A stretch of 64,000 nt of DNA from Cryptomeria japonica. Lineage: Eukaryota > Streptophyta > Pinopsida > Cupressales > Cupressaceae. Under the pieces are notes generated by a model. It was not told where the DNA came from, did no database searches, and saw nothing but the letters and a program-made list of their open reading frames with translations. Position 1 is the stretch's first letter; the number at the start of each line of letters is the position of its first letter. The position numbers and the translations under genes were made by a program. Shown piece by piece: positions 1-11,479 of this stretch. The DNA is taken from contig NC_081409.1 of NCBI RefSeq assembly GCF_030272615.1, forward strand, positions 878,759,220 through 878,823,219, given 5' to 3'.

Positions 1-89
1 TGTATAATAACTATACGGAAGTTAAGTAGCAAAACAACTTTCTACACTAGCCTTGAGAGGAGGGTAATGCAAAATAGTTTACAGATCTT

Positions 90-350
90 TATATCAACTA
101 TAGAAACTTAACGAAAAAAAAAATAGCATGCATACCACAACACAATGATTTACATGGGGAAAACCCTTTTGAGAGAAAAACCCCACACTCCAAAAGCTGT
201 CCAATATATTATTCAGAAATCTACAACAAATTACAATATACTTGCAAAGAAAGCTTCTTACACGAGTATCACCAATAGAGATCCAAAGGCAACTCAACAA
301 CTATCAAACTCTTCAAATACAACACCCTCATAATGTAGGGTTGCCTTCTA
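90..350 (-). repeat. Decayed Copia-type LTR fragment
   Basis: An AT-rich stretch contains, on the minus strand, the arrangement GTGGGGTTTTTC followed about 10 bases later by GGGTTTTCCCC and then ATGTAAATCATTGTG. The same layout (a GTGG..CCC / GGG..CCAC pair followed by an ATCNNTGTG-like string) recurs inside every complete Copia-type LTR in this window, at 9188-9218, 34118-34147, 42438-42467 and 49053-49084. I infer an old LTR remnant. Neither end can be placed. The two short open frames that overlap here look like chance. Confidence 0.35.
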
Positions 351-2467
351 GGACTAACAAAGAATACAAATATCTATTGTCAGATCTATGACTTAATGAT
401 AAATAGTCAATATTTACAATGATAAATTACATATCAACAGTAACCTTTTATCATTGCAAGGTTGAGAGACTATTTTCTAATAATAACTAAGAATTTATTT
501 AAAGATCCTTTGCAATCTAATTCCAAAGATGAAATCTTTCAATGATAGATCGTAGAAACATAAATATTGATAACCCCAAAGAAGAAGTTAATATTAAGTA
601 CCACCTATAAAACATGACGAGTTCACAACCTTGATCAACTCGATTTTTTTTTCACCCAAGAGAGAATAAAGTGAATGTCATCATAGGGTTGTAGGGTGTC
701 ATGCTTTAGTTTTAGTGGTTTGTTTCCATTTATTCTTAATCAACTAGTGTAAAGGAAGGTGGATGCAATTGAAAGTTGTCTTCTAAATTGCCTTAGGTCT
801 TATTACTTAGTTTTTTTATTTTATTTACAAATCAATTTGTATCGTATCATGATATCTTGACTAAATTAGAGAGGGGGTAGTGATCATTACTTTATTCATT
901 TATGAATAAATTTAAAGCCTATCTAAAATGGGCACTTTTATGAGTTCTCTCAGTCATGTCTCTAATAATTGTTAATTAAATTACCTCTTCCCACTTTAAT
1001 ATATCATCCCTTGACTTCATGTTTACCCATTATTTGAATTATCCTTTAATGAATTAGCCGGTTCCTTGTAACTATAGAAAAATAATACTCCGCGTACATG
1101 ATTTGACATTTTCTTAAAAGTATCTAATAATCTTGTGAAATGAATGTAATGAACAATTACTTGACTAAAATAGTCTTTCCTTCTCTTTTTGGGGTACCCA
1201 CCAATTAAATTTTGGTCATTTTGTCTTTATGAATCCTAAGTTACCATCCTAACTGTTACTTCATATCTACACATAAATCTCTCTTTTTTTTAACTTGAGA
1301 ATCAAATTCTATTCATAAATTGATAAGTTTCTTTATCCAACATTAAATACACTTTTACCAGAAAAATTCAGAAATTTCAAGAGATGTGATAATCCCTCTT
1401 TGTGGTGAGTATCTTAAAAATCAACTTAATAAATTAAGAAAACACATCATTCCTCATTGTTACATGTAACATTCATTACTCTCATCCCTACACGAGCAAA
1501 TAGCTCCTTAATCATGCATCGTATGACCATAAAGAGTAACACTATGATATTTGTAAAAATGACAAGCCTCATCAATTTTTTTCATAATTTTAAAAGAGTA
1601 TGGAATTTGTTTAACTCATCAATTGAATCTCACTTTTGGATGGAAATATTTAATTTTAGTTAATAATTTCTTTTTTGTTTATTTTGTTACTTTCAATATT
1701 TTACTATATTATTGTCACTTTTGTACTAAAAATTATCAATTACTTGGTTGTGTATTTCTCAAAGCCTTGCCCACATCTTATTGATTTTTTATTTCAATGT
1801 CACTTCTTTAAGTATTTTGAAACATTTTTTTCACAAGGACATGTCACCTTTAACTATAGGAGAAAAAAAATTGAAATAACATTTATTTTTGTCACTTTAC
1901 AAGATCTATCCTTGGATGTAAAATTGAGGCTTTGGATCCTTTTTTTTGTCTTATTATTTGACTACATGTGTAGTCCTCTTAACCCTTGTAGATATTATAC
2001 AAGGATCCAAAGCTTTTCATTACTTGAAACATTTTCTATAAGTCATTATATGTGTACCAAATTCTATTACTTCCTTTCACCTTCTCTCTACCTATAATTT
2101 GTACCAAAAATTATTTTCTAGATGTGTAAAAAAAGATATCTTTGTCACCTTACTAAGAAAACCTCATTATAAATAAAGTATTCATTGTAGAGTCTAATCA
2201 ATTTGTAGTATAGTAAGTAAAAGTAACACCTTTATGAATAACATATTATTAAATGTCGTACTAATGTTGTGAATAATTTTTATGAGCATTTCTTTATTTA
2301 TCAATATTTTATTGTCGTAATTGTTAACCTTCTCTTAATCAATCTTAAAATATAATTTAAATCTCATCAAAATAATTTACAAAATATCATAAATTCAAAA
2401 TGTCTAATATTATAATATTTTCCTTTTGAACACCACATTCCAACTCATAATTTATTCTTCTAAGAAG
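351..2467. other. AT-rich gene-free stretch
   Basis: About 2.1 kb with no recognisable gene, LTR end or RNA gene. Short open frames at 1457-1663 and 1675-2097 are dominated by F, I, L, Y and S, as expected from translated AT-rich DNA, and match no family I know. Confidence 0.5.
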
Positions 2468-2725
2468 TTATGTCCCATCCCTCCTTATTGTGGGGCTTGG
2501 ATCTACACAAATGACTATTCCAATAACATCAACAAGAGAATTATTGGTGATCTGCATAATGTCATTGAAAGGTGTGAAAGAGAACTCATGTTTTAGGATT
2601 GTAAGGTCATCATCTGAAAATACCTTCGAATCATCTAGTAAACAAATTTCAAGTTGTCTATTAAGTTTGATGTACAACCTGTTTGTTGTCTTAACATTTC
2701 CACCTATATTGTATATCAACTCATA
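2468..2725 (-). pseudogene. RPA70-like (replication protein A large subunit) fragment
   Basis: An 83-codon minus-strand frame reads like part of the central DNA-binding region of the large subunit of replication protein A, the eukaryotic single-stranded-DNA binding complex. The telling segment runs from FSFTPFNDI through SLVDVIGIV to PTIRRDG. RPA70 proteins have the same order: a 'F.F..I..I' strand, then 'S.VDVIGVV..V.PS', then an 'RR.G' turn. The upstream part (NRLYIKLNRQLEICL) fits the preceding strand of the OB fold. The frame stops right after the RRDG turn and no other RPA domain was found on either side, so this is a fragment of roughly 85 residues where a full protein has 600 or more. 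It could be a gene relic, a retroposed piece, or cargo of a Helitron, since plant Helitrons often carry RPA70 paralogs. No Helitron ends or Rep/helicase domain were seen. Confidence 0.6.
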
Positions 2726-2726
2726 A

Positions 2727-4920
2727 TTTATATGAAAATAAGATTGATGTCTTTAAAAGAAAGGCAAATCCCTTTTCCATTAGCCTTAATACTTCTAGCA
2801 TAATTTTAACTTATATAATAGTTACATTAATATTAATTTAAAAAAAAAATCAAACTATAAAAAAATAACACTACCTACCATTACATATCTTTTACCAAGG
2901 ATTATTCTAGGTTAAAATCCTCTGTTGACCAATTCTTAATGTGAATTAGTTGGCTTAAATACAAACATCAACATATTATTAGTGTTAAACAACTCAAAAT
3001 GCATGTTTTTCTAAGTTCTTAGTCATAATTTGGCCCCCAAAACAAGAGAGTGAATTGTCACAAGGAAAAAGTTAGGAAACCAATATGTAATTTATTAGTT
3101 GTGAGCTAATAAATTGAAAAATATGTAACTTCGAGAAAGCTCCTTTCTTTAAGGTATAGATATTTACAATTTTTAGTGGCTGTATTTGACTTCCTATCAT
3201 ATTTTATTGAGAATTTTTAGGTCTTTTCTCTAGAAGCTTAATATCTTAATCAATTCAAGGAGTATATACATTAATGTATGAAAATAATAAAATAAAGTAG
3301 GTAACCTTTTGATTACATTTTAATCACATGTAAACCTCGATAAGGGTATGATGCCTATTATATAGAGAACTCTTTTCAAGACATTGGACTTCGTAAAGCA
3401 TTAATTTGACTTTAAATGTTTGTAATAATATTTTAAGCAAAATTATTATGAATTATAAATATTTTATAAATGTAATGATATTATAAGAAGAGGTAAGAAG
3501 TATTGGAATGTAGATTTTTTTTTAAAGAATGATTCCACTAAAGAGTGGTGGGATTATGGTATTTGTTTCTAAGATATTTTTTTGTGTGTAGAAGTTCAAT
3601 TCTGATGTCCTATATTCTTCTTTGTCATTATGTCCAATAACTTATGAATAAGCTTCTTATTAGGTGTGGTAGGTGTAGAAATGAAAGGCATCTTCTTGGG
3701 TCATAACTACCATAAGAGAGGATTCAACTAATGTTAGATTCTTGCTAACTATTTTATTGGATATTATTATGGAAGTAAAATAAGAGTCATTAACTTAGTT
3801 AGTGATAGTTGGTATTGTAAGGAAAAAATATTTATACAATTTCTTATTAGAACTTGATTAAAAAGTCTTGGGGTCAATCTTATGTTATATATTTTTTATA
3901 ATTTTAAAACTTTGTTAAGGGTAATGTTTGATTCTCATAAGTGATAAATGATAGTGTTCATAGTAGCACATTTGGTGTTGGAAGGTCTTTGTATGTAGCT
4001 AAATAATTGGATGCCAAATCTTGTCTATTAGATGTTTCCTTATATCATAATTGAGATTTGGATTATGGATTATAATTGGACCCTTAATCTTCTATAGATC
4101 TAATGCATGCCATATATGATAGATTGAAGATTAACAAAGATTATGATTTTTTACTTCCCAAATAAATCTCTCTCTCTACATCCAAGGGGTTCCTTATTCA
4201 ACAGCTAGAATATGAAGGTCTTCCCTTTAATTATTTATATTGTTATGTAAAGTGACACATGGCTAGAGGTTGTTAACATACACCAAAAATTTTGGTCACC
4301 TTCCTTTGTCTCCTCCAATGATAGGTTGGGTTTGGAAAGTTTAGACATACTAAAAAATAAATAAGGCTTCTTCCAAACAATCACCAATGGTTCTTTCTAG
4401 TAGAATCTAAGCCATCCTAATGGAAACCTTCTTGAAGCAAATGCTCTTTATAAAAGTAATCTACTTCATTCGTGAGATTCAACTTCTTATCCAACAAGAT
4501 TAGTGGTTTAATAGTTGAAAATGAGACTTAAAAAGCTTAGAAACCATGGGAGATATCCATCTAAATATAGGTGAAGATGGTCATGGGGAAGGACCTAATA
4601 TGATGGAATTTTCTCCCCTATTATAGATTTATTCTTAGGACACATCTTGATGGAAGAGGAAAATTTAGCGTGAGTTATCTCACTAAAAAATGAATCCCTT
4701 GAAGATGAAATCCTTCTCTAAACAAAGGAAGTTAAAGAAAAATCTAATAATAATGGGGATACAGCTCAATTTTTTGGAAAATTCAAGAAAACCATTACAT
4801 GAAGAGGTGCACAAGATTTAAACTAGAAGTGAAAAGATTGAAAGAATCTTGAAGGAGAAATTTGACACATGATCTAAGAAAATAATAGATAAATTTATTT
4901 CATAGTAGAAGGGGAAGAAC
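2727..4920. other. AT-rich stretch without recognised genes
   Basis: About 2.2 kb of AT-rich DNA with no frame worth calling. By position its right half might hold the decayed 5' part and ORF1 of the LINE that begins to be recognisable at about 4.93 kb, but no DUF4283 or zinc-knuckle signal could be read. A short TC-rich run lies near 4160-4180. Confidence 0.4.
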
Positions 4921-4924
4921 ACTC

Positions 4925-5421
4925 AAGAAATGTGAACCTCCTTTCTTGAAATTTTAGGGGCTTAAATGCTTCTAGAAAAAAGGAATTTGGTAAAACACCA
5001 TGTGAGCTTAGTCTCTCTAGATGTTATTTTTCTTGAAGAATAACAATCTCCTTTAGAAATTTCCAAAAGATGTTTTCTCTTTCTTATAAACATTAGCATG
5101 GGTTTGAATTAAAAGATTATATGGATTCTAGAGAGTTTTATTTTATGAAATCTATTCTCAATTTTTTCTGTTGGGCATTACCTCCTCTAATAATTAGACA
5201 ATGCATGAATTCAAATATTTTAATAAAATGATTTATATATTTTACATCAATACGTATATATTGTAAACAACCTAATTCAAAAGAAGATAGTTTAGTTAAA
5301 ATTTTAAATCTTATCAATCTCTAGTTAGGGGTTTATTATGTTGTTGATTAAGATTTTAATGTATGTATAGGTCTTGATAAGAAAATTGGGGGTATAAATA
5401 AAGCAACTAGAGTATAAATGG
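4925..5421 (+). pseudogene. LINE-2 endonuclease, N-terminal part
   Basis: Translation gives the APE-type endonuclease opening of plant L1 elements: a V-N-L-L-S-x-N-F-R-G-L-N string followed by a K-rich turn and a degraded 'D.IFL.E' strand. Near 5335-5420 comes a 'VV..DFN' catalytic strand, a 'GG....TR' string, and then the stop of the interrupted part. The domain resumes at 7553 after the inserted element. It nicks target DNA to prime reverse transcription. This copy has many stops and shifts and cannot be functional. Confidence 0.7.
5405..5421 (+). repeat. Left 17-bp TSD of the 5'-truncated LINE
   Basis: AACTAGAGTATAAATGG here matches AACTAGAATATAAATGG at 7536-7552 at 16 of 17 positions. 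The length is typical of target-primed reverse transcription. The duplication falls inside the LINE-2 endonuclease reading frame, and the domain reads on directly across the two outer flanks. Confidence 0.88.
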
Positions 5422-7535
5422 GAGGGAACTCCCTTACAAACTCCTTTGCAAAAATTGGTGTGACTATGCATGAGGAGTTTAGATGGTGAAGGGGTGACCC
5501 CCTTCTGCCTAATATTTAAGATATCACCAATTATGACATGCTTCATGGTCAGATTGGAAGTGTCATTTAATCTTTTTGGTATGTGGGCGACCAACTTAAT
5601 ATCCACATGGATTATGGGTATCCTTATTGCTTGGTTTTCCTTGAGTGGTTACTAGAAGGTGGTTTTCTAGGTCTATAAAGTGTCGACAATCTTGTGGGGT
5701 AGACTCTTGTTGGTGTTTGTGGCATTTTATTTCTTTGTCGTTGTGATAGGTGGTGAGAGGAATAGAGTCGAGCCTTTTATGTGTGATGATGTTAGATGAA
5801 TTACTATGGTGCAACACACTCTGATGAAGGGTGGTGTCACTCCATTCCTTGAGCGCCTCCATGGTTTTGATCCTAAGGATTCTAAATTATTCTTTAGTGG
5901 TTGGAAGGACTGAATTCTCTTTCTATGTGAAGAATGTTAAAATTTTAGAAGTGCTCATCACAGATATTAATGGGTTATCCATGGAGGGAAGGAAGATGTT
6001 TACATATAGGAAGTCCTTGGAGGTGTTCATTCATAAATTCCTCAAAAGAAAGGAGATCAACAATCAGATTAAGAAGGCTAATGGAAGCTATAATGTCAAG
6101 TCTCTTAAACCTCGCTTGGTTTTAGTGGTTAAGGTAAATATGCTATATTTTACCTTGGATGTTAGATACATCATTGTTTTTAGTTTTCACTTTACCTTGT
6201 TGAACCATTCTAGGCATAAGGAAAAAGTTTCCTTTCCATTTTACTCGCTTTCTTCATTGGAATTTGGAATTAAGAAGTATAGAAAGAATGTGAGGAACAC
6301 TATTCTTCATGAGGGTTTAATCCTCCTCATTCTAGATCATATCAAATCTCTTCCTTCTCCTTCTAATGCTATGGCTTGAAAGGGTGATTCTTCTTCTCTA
6401 AATTTTGTTAAGGAGACAGGCTTTGAGATAGGGAATGGTATGGATAGAAAGACATGGGACAAGGAGCGTGAGGAGGAGAACTGAAATAATAAGGCATTGA
6501 TTCTGAGCCCTAGGGAACTAAATCTTATCCCTCTCCTAAGGTGAAGGGTAATAGAAATAAAAAGAAAAAAATCCAATTTGATTTCTTTTGAATCCAGTGG
6601 AAAAGAGTCTATGGGTGTTGGTTCGAGAGAGAAGGGTAATTCTTGGGCTGGGAATTATTTTGGGATCGACAACCCTCTTGCGGTAAAAATATTGCTAAGG
6701 GAGACCTCTTATCCTCCTTCCCCCCATGGGCTAGTGAGGAGAGATTGGGTCACCCTCCTTTTCCTTGGGATCTTTAGGAAGACTCCCCTTTCCTCAATTC
6801 CAACCATGAAGACCTCAAAGACTTTCTTCGGGTGGATAGAGATGTGGCGATGAACCAATTTAAAATGTTGAAATGGGTTTTCTTGGAGATTAACTGGAAA
6901 TATTAGGCTCAGTTCAATATGTAGAAACATTGCCTCTCTTCAAAGAAAACAAGGTAACTCCATGCCAGAAGAGGAGGATAGGAATATGTTGGCTATTGTA
7001 AAAAATATAGCCAAAGATGTCAACATTCTAAAAATTGATAATGAGGGATGAATTGTTGGTCTTGAGGCTAAAAGGAAAAGATACATGATAGTTTTATGGT
7101 AATTCAAAATAGTGTTGATATCATTAAGTGTTTGGTTGATAAGTGTCAAAGGTTTTGGGCTTCTAACAACTATATTGATTTGGATAATGCAAATAAGCTT
7201 AATTAGGTGGTTGTTGAGAAGGGCCCTTACACTTGCACTCGGGAAAATTTGAAGAAGTGTTGAGAAAACTAAAATTGATGTGTAAGATATGAACAAAATA
7301 TATCTAAATATTAACCAATTAGAGGCTGAGATTGTCAAGGCTCTTAAAAACCTCCATTAGTGGTGCTTTTTCACCCTTTAGCTCTCTCTTTGGTCTGGGT
7401 GTTTCTCTTTGATGCTTGTGTGTTCATGCCTTTTCAGATAATTGTAGGTTGTTGGTTGGTTGTTTGTATCTTGATGGCAGCTTGTTGTAATTAGGATTTA
7501 AAGTCCCTTAAAAACCCGCTTTACCCTTAATAAAA
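5422..7535 (+). mobile_element. 5'-truncated LINE copy carrying only the 3' (third) coding region
   Basis: A 2,114-bp insertion inside the LINE-2 endonuclease, bounded by a 17-bp TSD and ending in CCCTTAATAAAA, a short A-rich tail. It has no LTRs and no RT. Its decayed coding region (about 5830-7360) resembles the one at 42829-44920 at the 3' end of LINE-1, and both are followed by a T/G-rich 3' untranslated stretch and a similar A-rich end. The simplest reading is a 5'-truncated copy from the LINE-1 family, the commonest product of LINE transposition. The alternative is a retroposed cellular transcript (processed pseudogene). Confidence 0.72.
5831..7360 (+). pseudogene. Decayed third-ORF homolog of the LINE-1 family (unknown function)
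   Basis: I do not recognise this protein family. A 182-codon frame (5831-6379) contains a YFTL string, then LLNH, PFY, SLE, IK and a terminal ILHEG...H segment. These anchors appear in the same order and spacing in the frame at 43501-43749 (YFTL, LLNH, PFY, SLE, IK, ILLH), which marks the two as homologs. Downstream the coding sense continues in changing frames through K/E-rich sequence at 6570-6850 and 6940-7340, where an asparagine- and lysine-rich, possibly coiled-coil tail is visible. Stops and frameshifts make it non-functional. Nothing in it resembles RT, endonuclease, RNase H or a zinc knuckle. Confidence 0.6.
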
Positions 7536-7552
7536 AACTAGAATATAAATGG
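7536..7552 (+). repeat. Right 17-bp TSD of the 5'-truncated LINE
   Basis: Second copy of the target duplication, one mismatch from the left copy at 5405-5421. Immediately after it the LINE-2 endonuclease frame resumes. Confidence 0.88.
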
Positions 7553-8020
7553 ATTTTAAGGTCTTCATAGAACACCATTTCTTATTTGACATTGTTTCGA
7601 AGATGTCTAAGTATTCTTGGAAAAATTGCAGAGATGCTTTTGATAGAACAATTGGATGCTTTATTAGATTCCTTGTATCTCTAATTTAGTTTGATAAACC
7701 TTTGTGTTCATATTCTATGTTAGAACCCTTTGGATCCAATCACCTCCTAATTTTTCTTGATTTGAAATCTAACTTTTCTTTGTAGGAATTATCTTTCATG
7801 TTTGAGACTGTGGGGATACTCTACCCATCCTAAAAGTATCAATCATCTGGTTACTTCTTAGTAGGTTATTTTTCCTTCTATCAATAGTTCAAGATATATT
7901 ACTTTGCATCTAAGATAATGTTCATCAATTAAAATTTGAAAAAGAAGAACAACAAGGTTTTTGGCAACATTTTTAGGAGAAAATCACTCTTGAATAAGAT
8001 TTAGATCCATTTAATTAGAC
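7553..8020 (+). pseudogene. LINE-2 endonuclease C-terminal part and linker
   Basis: The sequence after the right TSD continues the endonuclease: DFKVFIEHH, a degraded 'DIVS...YSW.N.R' strand (the Y-T-W-x-N motif of plant L1 endonucleases), and an 'IRF' strand. The linker follows, with KVFGNIFRR and a leucine/lysine repeat at 7940-8020 matching the 'FGNI...K..L...L..IQ' signature that sits between endonuclease and RT in plant LINEs. Broken by several stops. Confidence 0.7.
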
Positions 8021-8025
8021 GACTC

Positions 8026-9377
8026 TATTGGATATTAGAGTTGTTGGTCGATTTCTTGGAATGTGTTGTTGTCATTGATGTCAACATATTCTTGTGTTGC
8101 AAAGAATTGGTGAATTGTAGAGAGTTGGTTTTGGTGATTTGTTGTAGATGTATTGATGTAGTTTAATGGGTTTTGAGATACTTATCTCTAGTTGATTCGA
8201 TATGAGTTTCATGATTCTATGAGGTGATTTGGTCAAGTTATGTGATCTGGTGCAGTGGTTGGTGTTCTAGTTGGTTCTATGTTTAAGAGTCGTGATATTT
8301 GATCCATATTGCTCTTGAATGATGATACCTTGAGTTGCGGATTTTGGAGATTTTTTGGGATGTTCATGTGTGTCCTCAGATTGGGTGGTTCATGATTTGG
8401 AACTTCACAAGCGTATCTTTCAGGTTGTTAGTTGGTGTTCTTGAGCTCCGATAATGATGCTAATGATGATTCTTATTATCTGAGTTGTTGTAGTGATTGT
8501 GGTGGAATTCATGTTTCTTGTTGATGTTTGATCATGTCCTATGCATTTTGGTGGTATGCGTTGGTCGTGGTGCACATTATTGAAGATTTTATTTATCTGG
8601 TGGTATTCTTCATGTTATGTGACATATTCAGTGGTTTAGCATATTGCGAATGATCTTGGAAAATTAATTGGTGGTGTTGTGTGTTCAAGGATTTGATTTG
8701 AGTCCATGCTATGTCCTTACCAACATTGTATTGGTTCGGTTATGGATTTGTGTATCATGTGATGTAATTTTATAATTAGGTCTTATGTGTTGAGTTGACA
8801 TTGAGGTTAAGGTTGATGATTTGTATAAATAGGTGATGTATTCATGTAAGTTGTGTGTCTGTGATTATGTTTATGGTATGAGAGTATATTGTATGTGCGA
8901 TAAAGTGAATTTATCATTCGGAAGTGTGGAAGAGCAGAGAAGAGTTGTTGTGCAAACAACGTGCTTAACCAGAACTGTAATTAGGGATTTGGAGATGCCA
9001 TTCTTTCAATTCATATAATCTAGATTGTTTTCTGATATTTGTAATGTAGTGAGCCTTCCTAGGATTTTAGCCCTTTGTTATTTTGAGTAGTGAGCTCTAG
9101 GCAGTGTGCCTGAATGCATGTGCATTCCCCATTGTAATTTTTTCGCATACTACTGCAAAGTATCATCTTATTGTGGGTAGGTTCCCACCGTGGTTTTTCC
9201 CTTAATCGGGTTTTCCACATCAAAAATTTGTGTGTCATGTGTGTTGTTGATGTGGTGATTATTTCTATTATTTTTCTTCATGATCAGATCTAAAATTAAG
9301 GTTAATTTGTTTGAGTTTGGTGAAAACTAATTCACCTCCCTCCCCCTCTCAATTTTCCTTTTGCTTTGCTGGCAACA
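8026..9377 (+). mobile_element. Solo LTR, Copia-type, family A (1,352 bp)
   Basis: Ends are TATTGGATATT (expected TGTTGG, one mutation) and GCTGGCAACA, flanked by GACTC (8021-8025) and AACTC (9378-9382), an imperfect 5-bp TSD. No internal coding region is present. It matches solo LTR A (15324-30788, opposite strand) at both ends and inside, and the lengths agree: 1,352 bp here against about 1,361 bp for solo A once its inserts are removed. Solo LTRs arise when the two LTRs of a complete element recombine. A TATA box is at 8824-8831, and the conserved GTCATTGATGTCAA is at 8071-8084. The open frame at 8833-9018 is a chance frame inside the LTR. Confidence 0.85.
8824..8831 (+). promoter_or_regulatory. 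TATA box of solo LTR (family A)
   Basis: TATAAATA, about 800 bases into the LTR. The same site (TATAAATG on the minus strand) is at 23629-23636 in solo LTR A. Confidence 0.55.
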
Positions 9378-9382
9378 AACTC

Positions 9383-11080
9383 ACCTTAAATGATCTTCAT
9401 GTGCACTTATCAGTAAATACAAAATTTTACTTCTCCTTATAGAAGATGACTATGCTAAAGAAGAATTTTTTTGTAAGTATAATTTCAAAGAGAAGTGGCT
9501 TAAGGGCCTAATTATAGAAATTTGTGTTACTTTAATCAACAAGCAACAACTAGGTGAACAATGGATAAGATTAGCATGATCAATAGTATTAGGAGGTTTA
9601 TTTTAGTGAACCTTAATCAATTATATAGAAATTATTTTATTTCTCTCTAACATTTAGAGAAGTTTCCACTTCTATTAATTAATATCCATTGTCACATTTG
9701 ACAATATATCAAAGATAGATTCAAGGCTTTATTTAGCATGATATAATTTCATGCAACATTATTTTCCTTCATGAAGGAAAATGATATTGGTTTAGATGGT
9801 TCTCAAGCATCATTATTTAAATATATTTATGAAATTATAAAAAATATCTTATCAAAGCGTTCAATGACTCAAGAAGAAGCCAAAAATTTATAAAGGAGTT
9901 AACTATACCTTTTTGTCCCTTATTCCTAAGAAATGCAACCCTACATCCTCTATAGACTTTGAGCCTATATATTATTATAAATAATATTTATAAAATACCT
10001 CAAAGGTTATTCTATAATAAATGAAATGTTTCTTACCTTGTCTAATCTTTGCTAATCAAGGTGGCTTTATCCAAGGTTGGAAAATCTTGATAAATTTATA
10101 TTTCCTTATAAATACTTCATTCTTTAAAATTCAAGGAATGTAAATGTATGAATATTAAACTAAATATACATAAATCATATGAAAATGTAGCCTAAAGTCC
10201 TTGATAATGGGTCTTAAGAATGGTCATTAATGTGTGGTTATTCTAGTCCTTAATAATGGTACATCCATATTAGATTTTTTCTAAACACTAAAGGGATTAG
10301 AGACTACAATCCTTTTTCCCACACCTTTTCATTACACTAAAGGGATTAGAGAATATTTTGGACATTATTTGAGATATATACACTCCTTTGGGTTGTTTAA
10401 TTCTATTAATATTTTGTAGGAATTAACTCTAACAAACGTAAGATTGATGATATTCCCATCTTGGCTTCACAAATATATATAACAATTGTTCTTTTAAAAT
10501 TACCATAAAGGAGTATGAAATTTTGTGAACTCAATTTAACCCTAATGGTTATAGAAGTTAATTACCTTAACACACTTATTATTTGTTGACGATACTCTCA
10601 TCTTTAGCTTGAAAAATGTAGCAAGCTATTAGTTGTTCTTATAAAAATACCATTAAGAAGTATGACATGGTTTTAACTTGATGTATTTATTTAAAAAGGT
10701 CTAATATTTTCTTAATATATGTTCTTTAAAAGATTCAATATTATATTGAATTTATTTGACTTAAAATTAGATAGACTTCCTATTAAACATGAGAACCCCC
10801 CTTTTTTATTTGAACAGATCAAGCTTAATTATGTCATGAATATTAAAATGTTAAAATAAACTTGTCATGTGGCATGGAAGAGTTATTAGTAGTGGAGGCC
10901 GACTAACTTATTCTAAGGTAGTCCTTCAAGTCATTCGTATCTATTTTTATTCAGTTTTTTCAATACCTTCTGAAGTTATTGATAAATTGAATAAAATTTG
11001 TAGAACTTTCTCTCTGATGAAACGGGAGAAACTATTTGCATGATACCTAGTTTAAAGGTGGATCAAGACTAAAGATCTTT
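9383..11080 (+). pseudogene. LINE-2 reverse transcriptase remnant
   Basis: Near 9895-10120 the translation gives a LINE RT opening: 'TFLSLIPKK.NP.SS.DF.PI', a 'KVI' string, then 'NQGGFIQG' and 'ILI', matching RT motifs 1-2 of plant L1 elements. Near 10580-10600 the catalytic strand reads FVDDTLIF. Past 10850 come fragments of the RT thumb. The frame changes repeatedly and stops are frequent. RT copies the element RNA at the nicked target; this copy is dead. Confidence 0.7.
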
Positions 11081-11350
11081 CATTTCACAAAAAAATCCTA
11101 ATTAATCTTTATAGAAGAGTTACTACAAATTTATAGGATCTAAAACCATTCAATAAATAAATTACAAATAACTCTAAATTTGACCTAGGAGATTGTTATA
11201 GGAAAAATCCAACAAATAATAGCATATTCAAATTGGATTTACAATAAGAGTATTATAATATAATAAAAATCAATCATATACTATTTACTATGTCTTCAAC
11301 ATACAAAATATTTAGGTAACAACACAATACCAACTTCTTGAAGCAATCTT

Positions 11351-11365
11351 AACATTAATTACCTC
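11351..11365 (+). repeat. Left 15-bp TSD of LINE-1
   Basis: AACATTAATTACCTC is repeated exactly at 45115-45129, directly after the A-rich 3' end of the LINE-1 sequence. A perfect 15-mer placed exactly at that end is hard to explain by chance in 64 kb. Confidence 0.8.
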
Positions 11366-11479
11366 ATGTTTACATCCTTAGCATATAACATTGAATCAAC
11401 ACTATATTTTTTTATAATAATAGAAGAGCTCTACAAATTTCCCACTCTTCAACCTATTTGAATTTTGAATTTGTTCACT

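Larger units (their letters stand above)
4925..11100 (+). mobile_element. LINE-2: decayed L1-type non-LTR retrotransposon, interrupted twice
   Basis: The recognisable pieces are in LINE order on the + strand: endonuclease (4925-5421, continuing at 7553-7720), endonuclease-to-RT linker (7750-8020), and RT (about 9720-11080). Two foreign insertions with their own TSDs split it: a 5'-truncated LINE at 5422-7535 and a solo LTR at 8026-9377. Stops and frameshifts are dense, so it is far older than the other elements here. The 5' boundary is not visible. The 3' boundary is lost somewhere before LINE-1 begins at 11366. Confidence 0.75.

Noticed and set aside
1675-2097. 140-codon frame rich in F, L, Y and S as a membrane protein
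   Set aside because: Composition is what AT-rich DNA gives in this frame; no family resemblance, no homologous copy, no coding context.
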